Notes: generated from the letters alone by a model not told the origin. A stretch of DNA of 64,000 nt from Aliisedimentitalea scapharcae (GCF_045277565.1 NZ_CP123584.1:1426001-1490000), one strand, 5' to 3'. Positions 8,674-18,397 are shown, counted from the stretch's first letter. A program made the numbers and translations.

Positions 8674-9600
8674 ATGGACTACAACGAATTGATCGACGAA
8701 GAGACCTGGGCCTATATCCGGCGCACCAATGCGGCCTATCCCGAAGACGCAGTTGAAACCAGCGTTGCGGATCAGCGCGCAGTCTACACTGCGCTGTGCC
8801 AGACCTTTCGCCAACCGCATCCGGATGGCGTCGAGACCGAAGATCGCAATGCCGACGGAGTTCCCGTGCGGGTTTACTGGGCTGGGAATCCGACACGCAC
8901 GATCCTGTTCCTGCATGGGGGCGGGTTCGTCGTTGGCAATCTGGATACGCATGATGATGTCTGCGCGGAACTATGTGCACAAACCGGATATCGTGTCGTC
9001 GCAGTTGACTATCGGCTCTCGCCCGAATGGGCCCACCCCGCGGCCTTTGACGACTGTTGGTGCGCGACGCAATGGGCGGGGCGCATCTGGGGTGATCCGA
9101 TGGTCTTGGTGGGGGACAGCGCCGGAGGGACGCTGGCGGCCAGTGTCGCCCATCACGCACGCGGGCGGCTGGGGCAGATTTTGGGGCAGGTGTTGATCTA
9201 TCCGGCCCTGGGTGGGGACATGGCCCAGGGGTCCTATCTGAAACATGCCAATGCACCGCTGCTGTCGCGTGATGACATGGTCTATTACATGCAAGTGCGC
9301 CACAAAGGACCGGTTCCCGTCGATGATCCGACGTCCGAACCACTGCAAGACAGCGATTTCTCTGGCCTGCCACCTACGGTGATCTTTACGGCTGACTGCG
9401 ACCCGTTGCGCGATGATGGGCGGGCGTATCGTGACCGTATTTCCGCAGCAGACGGACAGGTGGCCTGGATCAACGAGGTTGGTCTGGTACACGGGTATCT
9501 GCGCGCGCGGCACAGCGTGGCCCGTGCCCGTGACAGTTTCGAACGGATTTCAATCGCGATCGAGGCGTTGGGTCAGGAGATCTGGCCCTATGATGACTGA
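8674..9600 (+). CDS. Alpha/beta hydrolase, hormone-sensitive-lipase-type esterase
   Basis: A 308-residue carboxylesterase of the HSL (family IV) type. The oxyanion-hole motif HGGGFV is near residues 81-86, the nucleophile Ser is in GDSAGG near 149, the catalytic Asp in DPLRDD near 242 and the His in LVHGYL near 272. The chosen ATG gives the N-terminus MDYNELIDEE. An in-frame upstream ATG at 8551 would add 41 unlikely residues. It likely hydrolyses short-chain esters in the cytoplasm. It converges on the phosphatase-like gene on the other strand. Confidence 0.87.
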   Translation: MDYNELIDEETWAYIRRTNAAYPEDAVETSVADQRAVYTALCQTFRQPHPDGVETEDRNADGVPVRVYWAGNPTRTILFLHGGGFVVGNLDTHDDVCAELCAQTGYRVVAVDYRLSPEWAHPAAFDDCWCATQWAGRIWGDPMVLVGDSAGGTLAASVAHHARGRLGQILGQVLIYPALGGDMAQGSYLKHANAPLLSRDDMVYYMQVRHKGPVPVDDPTSEPLQDSDFSGLPPTVIFTADCDPLRDDGRAYRDRISAADGQVAWINEVGLVHGYLRARHSVARARDSFERISIAIEALGQEIWPYDD

Positions 9601-9639
9601 TCCGTTTTGATCGGCCTTTTCCCTTGGAAAAGACCGAGG

Positions 9640-9677
9640 CCTCCGGCGGAGGTATTTCTACCAGAAAGAAGCAGGGG
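9640..9677 (-). repeat. 3'-end-associated repeat family B, copy 1
   Basis: Read on the minus strand it contains TGCTTCTTTCTGGT followed by AAATACCTCCGCCGGAGG. The first part is nearly identical to a plus-strand stretch at 42724-42750, and a weaker match occurs at 32147-32170. It lies between the convergent esterase and phosphatase-like genes. Confidence 0.55.
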
Positions 9678-9709
9678 CGCGCCGCAGTTTGCCAACGGCG
9701 CGCGGTAGG

Positions 9710-10546
9710 TTATGTCAGAAAAGGCGTGCCTTTCATTGTCTCGGCAATAGGGGCCCCCATGCGATCAAGGATGGTTGGAGCAAGCTGGCGCTGGTCGATT
9801 ACGTAATCTTCTGCCGGGCCCTGGGCATCGCCGAAGTAATAGAGTGCCGTGTCCTGTTGCAACGCACCGCGTCCGCCGTGGTGGCCGCGTTCGTCCTGGC
9901 CGTGGTCGGCGGTCACGATGACCTCATACCCCAGTTGGCGCCAGCGCGTGATGAAAGGGGCCAACATTTCATCCATGACAAAACAGGCGTGATCCATCTC
10001 CTGGCAGTCATGGAAATAGCGGTGTCCCATGCTGTCCAATGTGCAGGTGTGCAGGATGCCATAATCGAGCCCGAAACGCAGACACAGGTTGGTCAGAGTG
10101 CCAAACAGATCCACGTCCGACGGGGTCATCTGGTTGTCCTTGCCATAGCCGGTCATGGTGTGGAACCGGCCATGGTTGATGGTGAGGTTATCGGGTTCGT
10201 CAAATTCGATATCCCGGACATAGTCAAAGGGATGCCGGTTGAAGAATTGGGACCAGAAGCTGTGTGTCACGGCACCGGTGGTGCCGCCCGCTTCGCGGAC
10301 CTGGGAAAATACGTCCTTGTGGCTCAGCTTGAACACATTTCCATTTCCGGTGCAGCCATGTTCGGCAGGGGCGACGCCGGTGTGGATCGAGGCATAGCAG
10401 CTGGCTGAAATGGACGGCAGCACCGCGCGCAGTTTCCATACCCGTGCATCGCCGCTGTCCACCCAGCCTTCGAGATTGCCAAACAGGCGGCGGAAATTGC
10501 GATAGGGCACGCCGTCCAGGATAATCAGGAGAAGTTTCTTGTCCAT
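9710..10546 (-). CDS. Alkaline-phosphatase-superfamily enzyme (type I phosphodiesterase / nucleotide pyrophosphatase-like)
   Basis: A 278-residue metal-dependent phosphoryl hydrolase. Metal ligands can be placed at D11 (LDG), D171 and H175 (TLDSMGH), and D214-H215 (TADHGQD). The nucleophile region reads LPSISAS (Ser near 47 where the family usually has Thr/Ser). There is no signal peptide, so it should act in the cytoplasm. The ATG follows AAAGGAG. It is the last gene of the minus-strand importer unit, suggesting it processes an imported phosphorylated compound. A hairpin separates it from the ATPase gene. Confidence 0.82.
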   Translation of the reverse strand: MDKKLLLIILDGVPYRNFRRLFGNLEGWVDSGDARVWKLRAVLPSISASCYASIHTGVAPAEHGCTGNGNVFKLSHKDVFSQVREAGGTTGAVTHSFWSQFFNRHPFDYVRDIEFDEPDNLTINHGRFHTMTGYGKDNQMTPSDVDLFGTLTNLCLRFGLDYGILHTCTLDSMGHRYFHDCQEMDHACFVMDEMLAPFITRWRQLGYEVIVTADHGQDERGHHGGRGALQQDTALYYFGDAQGPAEDYVIDQRQLAPTILDRMGAPIAETMKGTPFLT

Positions 10547-10637
10547 TGTGCGCTCCTTTTGTGCTGCGCCGTTGGAAATTTGGTCGAGCCTAGAATGCCG
10601 AGAGGAACAGGCCCGTCTGTTCGCGTCCATGATGGTA

Positions 10638-10676
10638 AAATCCCGACGTCTTCCAAGAGAGAAAACGTCGGGATTT
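10638..10676 (-). terminator. Inverted repeat between importer ATPase and phosphatase-like gene
   Basis: A perfect 12-bp inverted repeat AAATCCCGACGT / ACGTCGGGATTT with a 15-base loop. On the minus strand the right arm is followed by a T-rich TTTTACC. It could act as a partial terminator that lowers expression of the last gene of the unit. Confidence 0.55.
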
Positions 10677-10706
10677 CAATTCTTCATACCGCTGTTACAG
10701 TTGGCG

Positions 10707-12347
10707 TCAGTTGCCTGCGCTTTCCATTTTGCGGTGGGCGATGACCTCTTCGAGCCAACCCAGTTTCATCTCGGGAACCGAGCTGAGCAGAAGGTCGGTG
10801 TAATCGTCAAATGGTGGTGTCAGCACCTCGGTTTTACCGCCATAGCGCTGGACCTTGCCCTGGTACATCACCGCGATGTTATCCGAAATGGCCCGCACTG
10901 TGGCCAGATCGTGGGTGATGAACAAATAGGCGACGTCTTCGATCTTTTGCAGGTCCAACAGCAATTTCAGAATGCCGTCCGCCACCAGTGGGTCAAGCGC
11001 CGATGTCACCTCGTCACAGATGATCATCTTGGGCTTTGCCGCCAGCGAACGGGCGATACAGACGCGCTGTTTCTGGCCTCCGGACAGTTCCGCCGGGAAG
11101 CGGTCCATAAAGCCTTCGCCCAATTCGATCTCGTCCAGCAGTTCAACGATCCGTTTCTTTTTCTCGGCACCGCGCATGCCGAAATAGAATTCCAACGGCC
11201 GTCCGATGATGGTGCCCACGGTCTGTCGCGGGTTCATCGCCACATCGGCCATCTGATAGATCATTTGCAGTTCACGCAGATCTTCGCGGCTGCGCCCCGA
11301 CAGAGCAGGAGACAGAGTGCGCCCGGCGAATTCGATGTCCCCGTCACGTGGGGGCAAAAGTCCGGTGATAACCCGCGCGAGCGTTGATTTTCCCGAACCG
11401 GATTCGCCCACGACGGCGAGGGTTTGACCCGGATAGAGATCAACATTCACATTGTGCAGAACGTCGAAATTGGTGCCTTTGTAGCGCGCTGTGATGTTGC
11501 GCACGCTCAGCACCGGATCCGGTGTTGGTGCCTTTTCTTCATGGTCGATCGAACGTACCGACACCAAAGCCTGCGTGTACTCTTCCTGCGGGGCATTGAT
11601 GATCTGATTCACATCGCCATATTCCACGGTGTCGCCCAACCGCAGCACCATGATATCGTCGCTCACCTGTGCCACAACCGCCAGATCATGGGTGATGTAG
11701 AGCGCAGCAACCCCGGTGTCCGCGATGGCTTCCTTGATCGCCTTGAGAACGTCGATCTGTGTGGTGACATCCAGCGCCGTGGTGGGTTCATCAAACACCA
11801 CCAGATCCGGTTCCGGACACAGCGCCAATGCAGTCATGCACCGCTGCAGCTGACCACCTGACACCTGGTGCGGATAGCGTTCGCCAATATTGTCCGGATC
11901 TGGCAGACCCAGTTTGGCAAACAGCGACCGGGCGCGGTCTTCAGCTTCGGACTTGGTGAATTTTTTGTGGTGAATTGCGGCCTCGGTCACCTGCTCCATG
12001 ATCTTTTTTGCAGGATTGAACGATGCGGCCGCAGACTGGGACACATAGGTCACCTCGGATCCACGCAATTGGCGCAGACCCTTGATGCCACCGCGCAGGA
12101 TGTCGCGGCCATTGACCCAGACTTCACCCCCAGTCAGCTCAACCCCACCGCGACCATAGCCCATTGCGGCCAGGCCGATGGTGGATTTGCCGGCCCCGGA
12201 TTCCCCGATCAACCCCAGCACCTTGCCCTTTTCCAGATCAAAAGACACGCCATGAACGATCTCGATCTTTTTCGGGTTTTCACCCGGAGGATAGACGGTG
12301 GCACCGATCTTGAGGTTGCGGACCTTGAGAAGTTTATCATCGCTCAT
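10707..12347 (-). CDS. Peptide-type ABC importer, two ATPase domains fused (DppD-DppF-like)
   Basis: A 546-residue protein with two full ATPase domains, energising import through the two permeases encoded upstream. The first Walker A is GESGAGKST near residue 48 and the first signature VSGGQLQR near 160. The second Walker A is GESGSGKST near 314 and the second signature LSGGQKQR near 418, followed by Walker B IICDEVTSALD. Fused DppD-DppF arrangements are common in alphaproteobacteria. Its ATG overlaps the stop of the upstream permease by one base (TGATG), showing tight coupling. Confidence 0.92.
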   Translation of the reverse strand: MSDDKLLKVRNLKIGATVYPPGENPKKIEIVHGVSFDLEKGKVLGLIGESGAGKSTIGLAAMGYGRGGVELTGGEVWVNGRDILRGGIKGLRQLRGSEVTYVSQSAAASFNPAKKIMEQVTEAAIHHKKFTKSEAEDRARSLFAKLGLPDPDNIGERYPHQVSGGQLQRCMTALALCPEPDLVVFDEPTTALDVTTQIDVLKAIKEAIADTGVAALYITHDLAVVAQVSDDIMVLRLGDTVEYGDVNQIINAPQEEYTQALVSVRSIDHEEKAPTPDPVLSVRNITARYKGTNFDVLHNVNVDLYPGQTLAVVGESGSGKSTLARVITGLLPPRDGDIEFAGRTLSPALSGRSREDLRELQMIYQMADVAMNPRQTVGTIIGRPLEFYFGMRGAEKKKRIVELLDEIELGEGFMDRFPAELSGGQKQRVCIARSLAAKPKMIICDEVTSALDPLVADGILKLLLDLQKIEDVAYLFITHDLATVRAISDNIAVMYQGKVQRYGGKTEVLTPPFDDYTDLLLSSVPEMKLGWLEEVIAHRKMESAGN

Positions 12348-13165
12348 CAGCCGCGTCCCCCTTTGAGGCTTGTGGTGCGGTTCAACACCCAGTCGGCCAC
12401 CAGGTTGACCGAAATGGCCAGCGTGGCAATGGCAACGGCGGGCCACAGGGCGGCGCCAATACCATAGACGATGCCGTCCTTGTTTTCCTTCACGATGCCG
12501 CCCCAGTCAGCCAGCGGCGGTTGCACGCCCAGGCCCAGGAACGACAGTGTCGAGATGAACAGAACCATAAAGATGAACCGCAGTCCGAATTCGGCCACCA
12601 GTGGTGACAACGCATTGGGCAGGATTTCGCGGAACACGATCCAGCGATAACCTTCTCCGCGCAGCTTGGCGGCTTCGACATAGTCCATCACATTGATATC
12701 CACGGCGACCGATCGCGACAGGCGGAAGGGGCGGGTGGAGTCCAGCAGACCCATGACGATGATCAGGACGGGGACTGTCACCGGCACAATGGCCAGAACA
12801 ACCAGCGCCAGGATCAGCGAGGGGATCGACATGAACAGGTCAACCGTCCGGCTGAGAAGCTGGTCGGCCCATCCGCCCAGAACCGCTGCCAGCAGGCCCA
12901 ACGAAGCCCCTGTGGCAAAGCTGAGGATCGTCGCGCAGGCGGCAATAAAGATGGTGGTTCGGCCACCATAGATCATGCGGGTCAACAGATCACGACCGAT
13001 GTTGTCCGTGCCCAGCAGGTGCTCGGCACTGGCGGGTTCCCAGACATCACCGACAACTTCGGCCATGCCATAGGGGGCGATGAGGGGCGCAAAGATGGCC
13101 ACAAAGAAATACAAGCCGGTAAAGAACAGCCCGATCATCGCCGAGAGAGGGAGATTTTTCATCAT
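12347..13165 (-). CDS. Peptide-type ABC importer permease (DppC-like)
   Basis: A 272-residue inner-membrane permease with the N-terminal helix and conserved LLGTDNIGRDLLTRMIYGGR stretch of the OppC/DppC family, then five further membrane helices. The coupling-helix (EAA) region contains VEAAKLRGEGY. Start codons and stops overlap with both neighbours: 4 bases with the upstream permease gene and one base with the ATPase gene. Confidence 0.92.
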   Translation of the reverse strand: MMKNLPLSAMIGLFFTGLYFFVAIFAPLIAPYGMAEVVGDVWEPASAEHLLGTDNIGRDLLTRMIYGGRTTIFIAACATILSFATGASLGLLAAVLGGWADQLLSRTVDLFMSIPSLILALVVLAIVPVTVPVLIIVMGLLDSTRPFRLSRSVAVDINVMDYVEAAKLRGEGYRWIVFREILPNALSPLVAEFGLRFIFMVLFISTLSFLGLGVQPPLADWGGIVKENKDGIVYGIGAALWPAVAIATLAISVNLVADWVLNRTTSLKGGRG

Positions 13166-14118
13166 TTGGGATGCCTCAGTCTTGGGTTGGCAAGGATCGA
13201 AATGATGTCAGCCATCATGTTCAGTCCGATAAAGACCGCAGCAAATATGACGCCACAGGCCAGAACCACCGGTACATCGCGTTTGGTCACGGCATCCACC
13301 AGGAACTGTCCCATGCCGGGATAGACGAACACAACTTCGACCACCACAACACCCACAACCAGATAGGCCAGGTTCAGCATGACCACATTGACGATCGGAG
13401 AGATCGCGTTGGGGAATGCATGGCGGTAAATGACCATAAAGTTGGACAGCCCCTTGAGTTCGGCCGTTTCGATGTATGCAGATTGCATGAGGTTCAGGAT
13501 CGCGGCCCGAGTCATCCGCATCATCTGCGCCAGGACGACCAGAGTCAGAACCAGAGCAGGCAAGGCAATGGCATACAGTTTTTCACCCAACGACATGGTG
13601 TCATTCACCATGGCCAGTGATGAAAACCAGCCGAGTTTCACAGACACAAAGTAGACAAGAACATACCCGATCAGGAATTCGGGAACGGACACCGTCAGCA
13701 GGGTCACGGCCGAAATCAGCTTGTCGGGCCAACGGTTGCGGTAACGCACCGCCAGCAGGCCCAGAAAGATTGCCAACGGAACAGAAAAGACAGCAGACCA
13801 GAAGGCAAGGAATAGCGTGTTACCCAGACGTTTCCCGACGCTTTCGGCAATGTCGAGTTTGTTCGTCATGGAGATACCCAAGTCGCCCTGGACGATGCCG
13901 GCCAGCCAATCGACATAGCGGGTCAGGGCCGGGCGGTTGAGGCCCATTTCTTCACGTAGGTTTGCAAGAGATTCAGCAGTTGCGGATTGGCCCAGGACGG
14001 CTTGCGCGGCGTCTCCGGGCAGGGCTTCGGTCAGGCCGAAAATCAAGGCCGAAGCGCCAACAAGAAGCAGGAGTCCCAGCGCTATGCGCTGGGAAACCAG
14101 TTTAATGACAGGATGCAT
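13162..14118 (-). CDS. Peptide-type ABC importer permease (DppB-like)
   Basis: A 318-residue OppB/DppB-family permease. It begins with a membrane helix and the family stretch LPGDAAQAVLGQ, followed by further helices and the coupling motif region IETAELKGLSNF. It pairs with the DppC-like protein to form the translocation channel. The gene starts 15 bases after the substrate-binding protein gene. Confidence 0.92.
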   Translation of the reverse strand: MHPVIKLVSQRIALGLLLLVGASALIFGLTEALPGDAAQAVLGQSATAESLANLREEMGLNRPALTRYVDWLAGIVQGDLGISMTNKLDIAESVGKRLGNTLFLAFWSAVFSVPLAIFLGLLAVRYRNRWPDKLISAVTLLTVSVPEFLIGYVLVYFVSVKLGWFSSLAMVNDTMSLGEKLYAIALPALVLTLVVLAQMMRMTRAAILNLMQSAYIETAELKGLSNFMVIYRHAFPNAISPIVNVVMLNLAYLVVGVVVVEVVFVYPGMGQFLVDAVTKRDVPVVLACGVIFAAVFIGLNMMADIISILANPRLRHPK

Positions 14119-14133
14119 TATGCGGGGTCCCTA

Positions 14134-15717
14134 TCAGGCGAACCACATTTTGCGTGTGACCTGACCGTTCATCAGTTCACCGTTCGGATCGACTTCCCAG
14201 CCGGACAGCTTGGCGCTGACACCGTCAACAAAGTCATTGAACATGGGACAGATCAGGCCGCCGTTGTCGCGCAGCATCATACCCATCTTGGAATAGGTTT
14301 CCTTGCGCTTGGCATTGTCCAATTCGGCACGTGCCGAGAACAGCAGGTCGTCGAAGTCCTTGACCTTGAACCGGGTGTCGTTCCAGTCGGCAGTCGACAG
14401 ATACGCGGTCGCGTACATCTGATCCTGAACCGGACGGCCACCCCAATACGAGGCGCAGAACGGCTGAGCATTCCAGACTTCGGACCAGTAGCCATCGTTG
14501 GGCTCACGCTTGATCTCCAGCGGGATCCCAGCCTGGTTGGCGGTCTGCTGGAACAACTGGGCCGCATCCACGGCACCGGGGAAGGCACCATCGGCTGTGC
14601 GCAGGATGATCGGAGACCCATCATGACCGGACGCTTTGTAATGCTCAGCTGCTTTGGCCAGATCGAACTGACGCTGCGGGATGTTTTCATCAAACAGCGG
14701 ATAGGCCGCGTTGATTGGCATGTCATTCCCGACAGAGCCATAGCCACGCAGGATCTTTTCCACCATTTCGTCGCGGTTGATTGCGTGCTTCAGTGCCAGT
14801 CGCAGTTCATTGTGGTCAAACGGCGCGGTGTCGACGTGCATGATGAACACATAGTGACCGCGGCCCGGAGTCGATTCAACCGACAGACCCGGCGCACGTG
14901 CCATCAGGCCGGCCACTTTGGGTTCGATCCGGTTGATCAGGTGAACCTGACCGGATTGCAGAGCTGCGGTTCGTGCAGTTGCGTCATTGATTGCCAGGAT
15001 CTCGACAGAGTCGAAATGTGCGTCATCACCCCAGTAGTTGGCGAACTTCTTGTACATGTGACGTACGCCGGGTTCGTTGACTTCCGTGGCGTAGGGGCCG
15101 GTGCCGATGCCCGCACCGGGGTTGTCCATGCCACCATCGGGCTGAACGATCAGGTGATAATCCGCCATCAGATAGGGAAGGTCGGCATTGGGTGTTTTCA
15201 GCGTGACCGAGAAGGTGTCGCCATCGGCTTTCATCGATTCGATCCCTTTCATGATGCCCAGAGCACCTGATTTGGAATCTTCGTTCGAATGACGTTCCAT
15301 GGTCTTCAGGACATCTTCGGATGTCATGGTCTTGCCGTTGTGGAATTCCACGCCCTGACGCAGCTTGAAGTGCCAGGTTTTGGCGTCCGCTGAGGCTTCG
15401 ACGCTGGTGGCCAGGCGCGGTTCGATTGTGCCGTCGGGGGCCACTTCGACCAGAGTGTCACCAAACTGGCGCCCGTTGTGATAGGGAACTTGGCTGGCAT
15501 AGGTTGCCGGGTCCAGCGAGTTTGTGGATTCACCACCGACCGACCCGATTTTCAGATCACCGCCTTGTTTGGGGCTCGACGCGCGTGCCGCATCGGCAAA
15601 CAGGGTGCTGGCCATCGCGGCGCTGACGCCCAGTGCGGCGGCTTTGCCCATGAATTCGCGGCGGGTCATTTTGCCTGCCGTTACACGACCGGCCATGAAT
15701 TCCATTTGATTGTTCAT
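14134..15717 (-). CDS. ABC importer substrate-binding protein, family 5, with Tat signal
   Basis: A 527-residue periplasmic binding protein of the DppA/OppA type. The N-terminus carries a twin-arginine signal (TRREFMGKAAALG) followed by a hydrophobic segment and a cleavage region ADAARASS. The mature domain begins with the family-like GGDLKIG and contains LDPATYASQVPYHN. The ATG is preceded by GGGAGACATCA. A longer frame to 15834 exists but lacks a signal peptide. Ligand unknown; neighbouring hydrolase and phosphatase genes suggest an ester-, amide- or phosphate-bearing compound. Confidence 0.9.
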   Translation of the reverse strand: MNNQMEFMAGRVTAGKMTRREFMGKAAALGVSAAMASTLFADAARASSPKQGGDLKIGSVGGESTNSLDPATYASQVPYHNGRQFGDTLVEVAPDGTIEPRLATSVEASADAKTWHFKLRQGVEFHNGKTMTSEDVLKTMERHSNEDSKSGALGIMKGIESMKADGDTFSVTLKTPNADLPYLMADYHLIVQPDGGMDNPGAGIGTGPYATEVNEPGVRHMYKKFANYWGDDAHFDSVEILAINDATARTAALQSGQVHLINRIEPKVAGLMARAPGLSVESTPGRGHYVFIMHVDTAPFDHNELRLALKHAINRDEMVEKILRGYGSVGNDMPINAAYPLFDENIPQRQFDLAKAAEHYKASGHDGSPIILRTADGAFPGAVDAAQLFQQTANQAGIPLEIKREPNDGYWSEVWNAQPFCASYWGGRPVQDQMYATAYLSTADWNDTRFKVKDFDDLLFSARAELDNAKRKETYSKMGMMLRDNGGLICPMFNDFVDGVSAKLSGWEVDPNGELMNGQVTRKMWFA

Positions 15718-15834
15718 TGATGTCTCCCAGTTGATTATCTGCGCTCGGCGCATTTTTCTTGATTGGCGAGTCAAGATTTGCGCATTTCTTGCGACCGGGC
15801 AAGTGTTAAAAGCGACCTTCCCGAGTCGCGCCAA

Positions 15835-17835
15835 TCACATTTGGTCGCGTGGGACGCTCTCGGTAAAGTCGCGTTCCCGCACAAGTGCGTCGTTTTCATA
15901 AGCTTCAAGGCGGGCTCGGAGGTGAAAATGTGTCAAATCCGACAACATTTCACAGCTCATTTCGGTGCGAAATTTTGTTTCGCCGCGCTCTAATTCATCT
16001 GTCCAATGGCATTTGCCACGGGCTGATAGTGGATCGTCGGGGTGAATCGTCCAGGCTTCTCGGGCGATGGACCCATTGATCAGCCCATGATCGCTGTCTT
16101 CGACCTTGCCAAAGTCATCTTCGATGATCAGAGAGATTTCTCCAGTGGCCAAATCGGTCTCGATCCGGCGTGTATTGGCGGCTTCGCGCAGGGTTTTGAC
16201 TTGCCATTCCGGTGCGGCCACGGGATCTGCGAATTTCCATTCGTCGGCGGCACCAGTGGCACGGGTCGGCAGCGTGAGTTGGCCCTGAAACAGGGTGAGT
16301 TCTGCTGTTTCCGGCGACGGCCAGATCAGAGGCCAATAGGCCGAAGACACCGCCAGGCGCAGCTGGTGCCCGGCGGGAACCTGATAGGCGATATGATCCA
16401 GATCCAGCGTCACCTCATAGCGGGTTTCCGGCTCCATCGGTTCAGGATTGGCATGGCTGTCTCGATGGCTGAGGTTGAGCACGCCATAGGTGATCCGGGT
16501 CGAAGCCCCATCCGGGTGCACATGGTTCAACCGAACTGCGATTTGCGCCTGAGGTCGGTCTGCGCTCAGCGTCAGTTTGATGCGCGGAGCCCCCACGATA
16601 TCCAGCGGCGCCTTCAATGGTGCACCGTCGAAACAGGCCGAAAATGCGTCATCCGGGCGCTGGTCGCCCGGCAGTTCCGGGCCCAGCCAGATGGCGCAGT
16701 ATTCACCGGATTGCAGGCCGCAGTGATGCGGAGACTTGACCTTGGTGGTGATCGGGCCTGCCTGCTGGGCCAATCCGTCCTTGCTCAGATGCAGGACCTT
16801 TGCCGGTAGATGCGAAGTCGCGCCATCGGTCTCGGTGATCCAGCGGCCTGGTCGATCCAGATACCAGGTTGCCGGGCGCACGCCGTCCATCACATAGGCG
16901 CGGTAATCCGGGTCTTGGTCGACACCGGTGTCCACGCCCTTCAGCCAGTGGTCCCACCAACGCAACGCCTCCTGCAAGAAACCGATGCGGGGTTCCGGCA
17001 CTGCAAAATGCGGGTATTTGTGAACCCAGGGACCAATGATCCCCTTGACCGGGGCAGTCAGGTTTTCGACCAACGCAGGAACTGTGTTCTTGTAGGCGTC
17101 GCCCCACCCCCCGATGGCCAGGGTGGCAGCCTTGATCGCGCTATAGTCTTCGCAAACTGACCCATGTTGCCAATAGGCGTCGCGGCGTTGATGTTTCAGC
17201 CAGGTTGCGGGCAGAAACGGTTCATTGTCGAGCCGGTCCAGCCAGAGTTCACGCCAATCGTCGGTGCGCAGGGACGGGTCGGGCGCGCGGGACGAATAGG
17301 ACCACATGGTCGCCCCCCAACCCAGGTTTTCGTTCAGCAGACAGCCGCCTTTGTAGTGAATGTCATCGGCATAGCGATCCGTGGTGGAGCAGAGAGTGAT
17401 AATGGCCTTGAGCGGATCGGGTTGCAGGGCGGCGACCTGCAACGCGTTGAACCCGCCCCAACTGATCCCCATCATGCCCACCGTGCCACTGCACCAGGGT
17501 TGTTCGGCCAGCCAGTTGATGACTTCGACGGCATCGTCCAGTTCCTGCTGGGTATACTCATCTTCCATCACGCCGTGGCTGTCGCCATTGCCACGCATAT
17601 CGACGCGGATGCAGGCATACCCATGTTCCGCCAGATAAGGATGGGTCAACGCATCACGCGCCGTGGTTCCGTCGCGTTTGCGATAGGGCAGGTATTCCAG
17701 AATTGCCGGGACCGGATCGGTTGCGGCATCCACCGGTCGCCAGACCCGGGCCGACAGCCGGCAACCGTCGCTGAGGGTGATCGCCATATCGGGCAGTTCT
17801 TGGATGTCGCGGAGGGGGGGAGTGTTTGGTATCAT
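15835..17835 (-). CDS. CocE/NonD-family hydrolase (X-Pro dipeptidyl-peptidase S15-like)
   Basis: A 666-residue serine hydrolase. The nucleophile elbow reads GISWGGF near residues 127-133, the Asp and His lie downstream (IGGWGDAYKN; GPWVHKYPH). A C-terminal jelly-roll domain typical of the family follows. Known members cleave X-Pro peptides, acyl esters (cocaine esterase) or glutaryl amides. No signal peptide is seen, so it should be cytoplasmic. The ATG at 17835 gives MIPNTPPLRD. An in-frame TTG at 17871 is possible. A TTGACA at about 17866-17871 (minus) could be a -35 box, but no good -10 was found. Confidence 0.85.
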   Translation of the reverse strand: MIPNTPPLRDIQELPDMAITLSDGCRLSARVWRPVDAATDPVPAILEYLPYRKRDGTTARDALTHPYLAEHGYACIRVDMRGNGDSHGVMEDEYTQQELDDAVEVINWLAEQPWCSGTVGMMGISWGGFNALQVAALQPDPLKAIITLCSTTDRYADDIHYKGGCLLNENLGWGATMWSYSSRAPDPSLRTDDWRELWLDRLDNEPFLPATWLKHQRRDAYWQHGSVCEDYSAIKAATLAIGGWGDAYKNTVPALVENLTAPVKGIIGPWVHKYPHFAVPEPRIGFLQEALRWWDHWLKGVDTGVDQDPDYRAYVMDGVRPATWYLDRPGRWITETDGATSHLPAKVLHLSKDGLAQQAGPITTKVKSPHHCGLQSGEYCAIWLGPELPGDQRPDDAFSACFDGAPLKAPLDIVGAPRIKLTLSADRPQAQIAVRLNHVHPDGASTRITYGVLNLSHRDSHANPEPMEPETRYEVTLDLDHIAYQVPAGHQLRLAVSSAYWPLIWPSPETAELTLFQGQLTLPTRATGAADEWKFADPVAAPEWQVKTLREAANTRRIETDLATGEISLIIEDDFGKVEDSDHGLINGSIAREAWTIHPDDPLSARGKCHWTDELERGETKFRTEMSCEMLSDLTHFHLRARLEAYENDALVRERDFTESVPRDQM

Positions 17836-17916
17836 GGCGCGACTGTCGGTCTGGCACCCCACATATGTCAAGCCGCCGTGAGGTCGTTTTCAGACCATCT
17901 GACGCGGAATGCGCTG

Positions 17917-18363
17917 TCACCGGTCATCGGTGTCCATCCAAATCGTCACCGGCCCGTCATTGAGGAGGCGCACCTGCATGTCGCCACCGAATTTGCCTCG
18001 TGCGACAGCTACGCCCTGAGCCGCCAGTTGATCAGCAAAATACGTATACAACTTCTCGCCCTCGGCTGGCGGAGCAGCCGTCGAAAATCCCGGACGGTTT
18101 CCGCGTCTGGTATCCGCCGCGAGCGTGAACTGGCTGACCACCAGAGCGCTTGCGCCGATATCGCGGACAGACAGATTCATCTTTTCCGCGTCATCCTTGA
18201 ATATCCGCAGCTTGGCGATTTTGGCGGCCAGGTGATCGGCCTGTTCGGTGGTGTCGCCCTGCATGGCGCAGATCAACACCAACAGGCCGGGGCCGATTTC
18301 ACCAATGCGATTGCCCTCGACGGTCACAGAGGCTTCGCTGACTCTTTGGATCAAAGCGCGCAT
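17917..18363 (-). CDS. dtd: D-aminoacyl-tRNA deacylase
   Basis: A 148-residue DTD that frees tRNA from mischarged D-amino acids and glycine. It begins MRALIQRVSEASV and has the two family motifs, SQFTLAADTRRGNRPGF near residues 77-93 and the GPVT motif near 137-140, which form the active site across the dimer. Length is normal for the family. It starts 34 bases after the nitroreductase stop and is probably in the same transcript. Confidence 0.97.
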   Translation of the reverse strand: MRALIQRVSEASVTVEGNRIGEIGPGLLVLICAMQGDTTEQADHLAAKIAKLRIFKDDAEKMNLSVRDIGASALVVSQFTLAADTRRGNRPGFSTAAPPAEGEKLYTYFADQLAAQGVAVARGKFGGDMQVRLLNDGPVTIWMDTDDR

Positions 18364-18397
18364 GGGTTGGGTCCTGTTGAAATGGATAAGAGAGAGT

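Noticed and set aside
13987..15270. Long plus-strand open frame of 427 codons
   Set aside because: It is antisense to the substrate-binding protein and DppB-like genes, has no family-like sequence, and arises from high GC codon bias.
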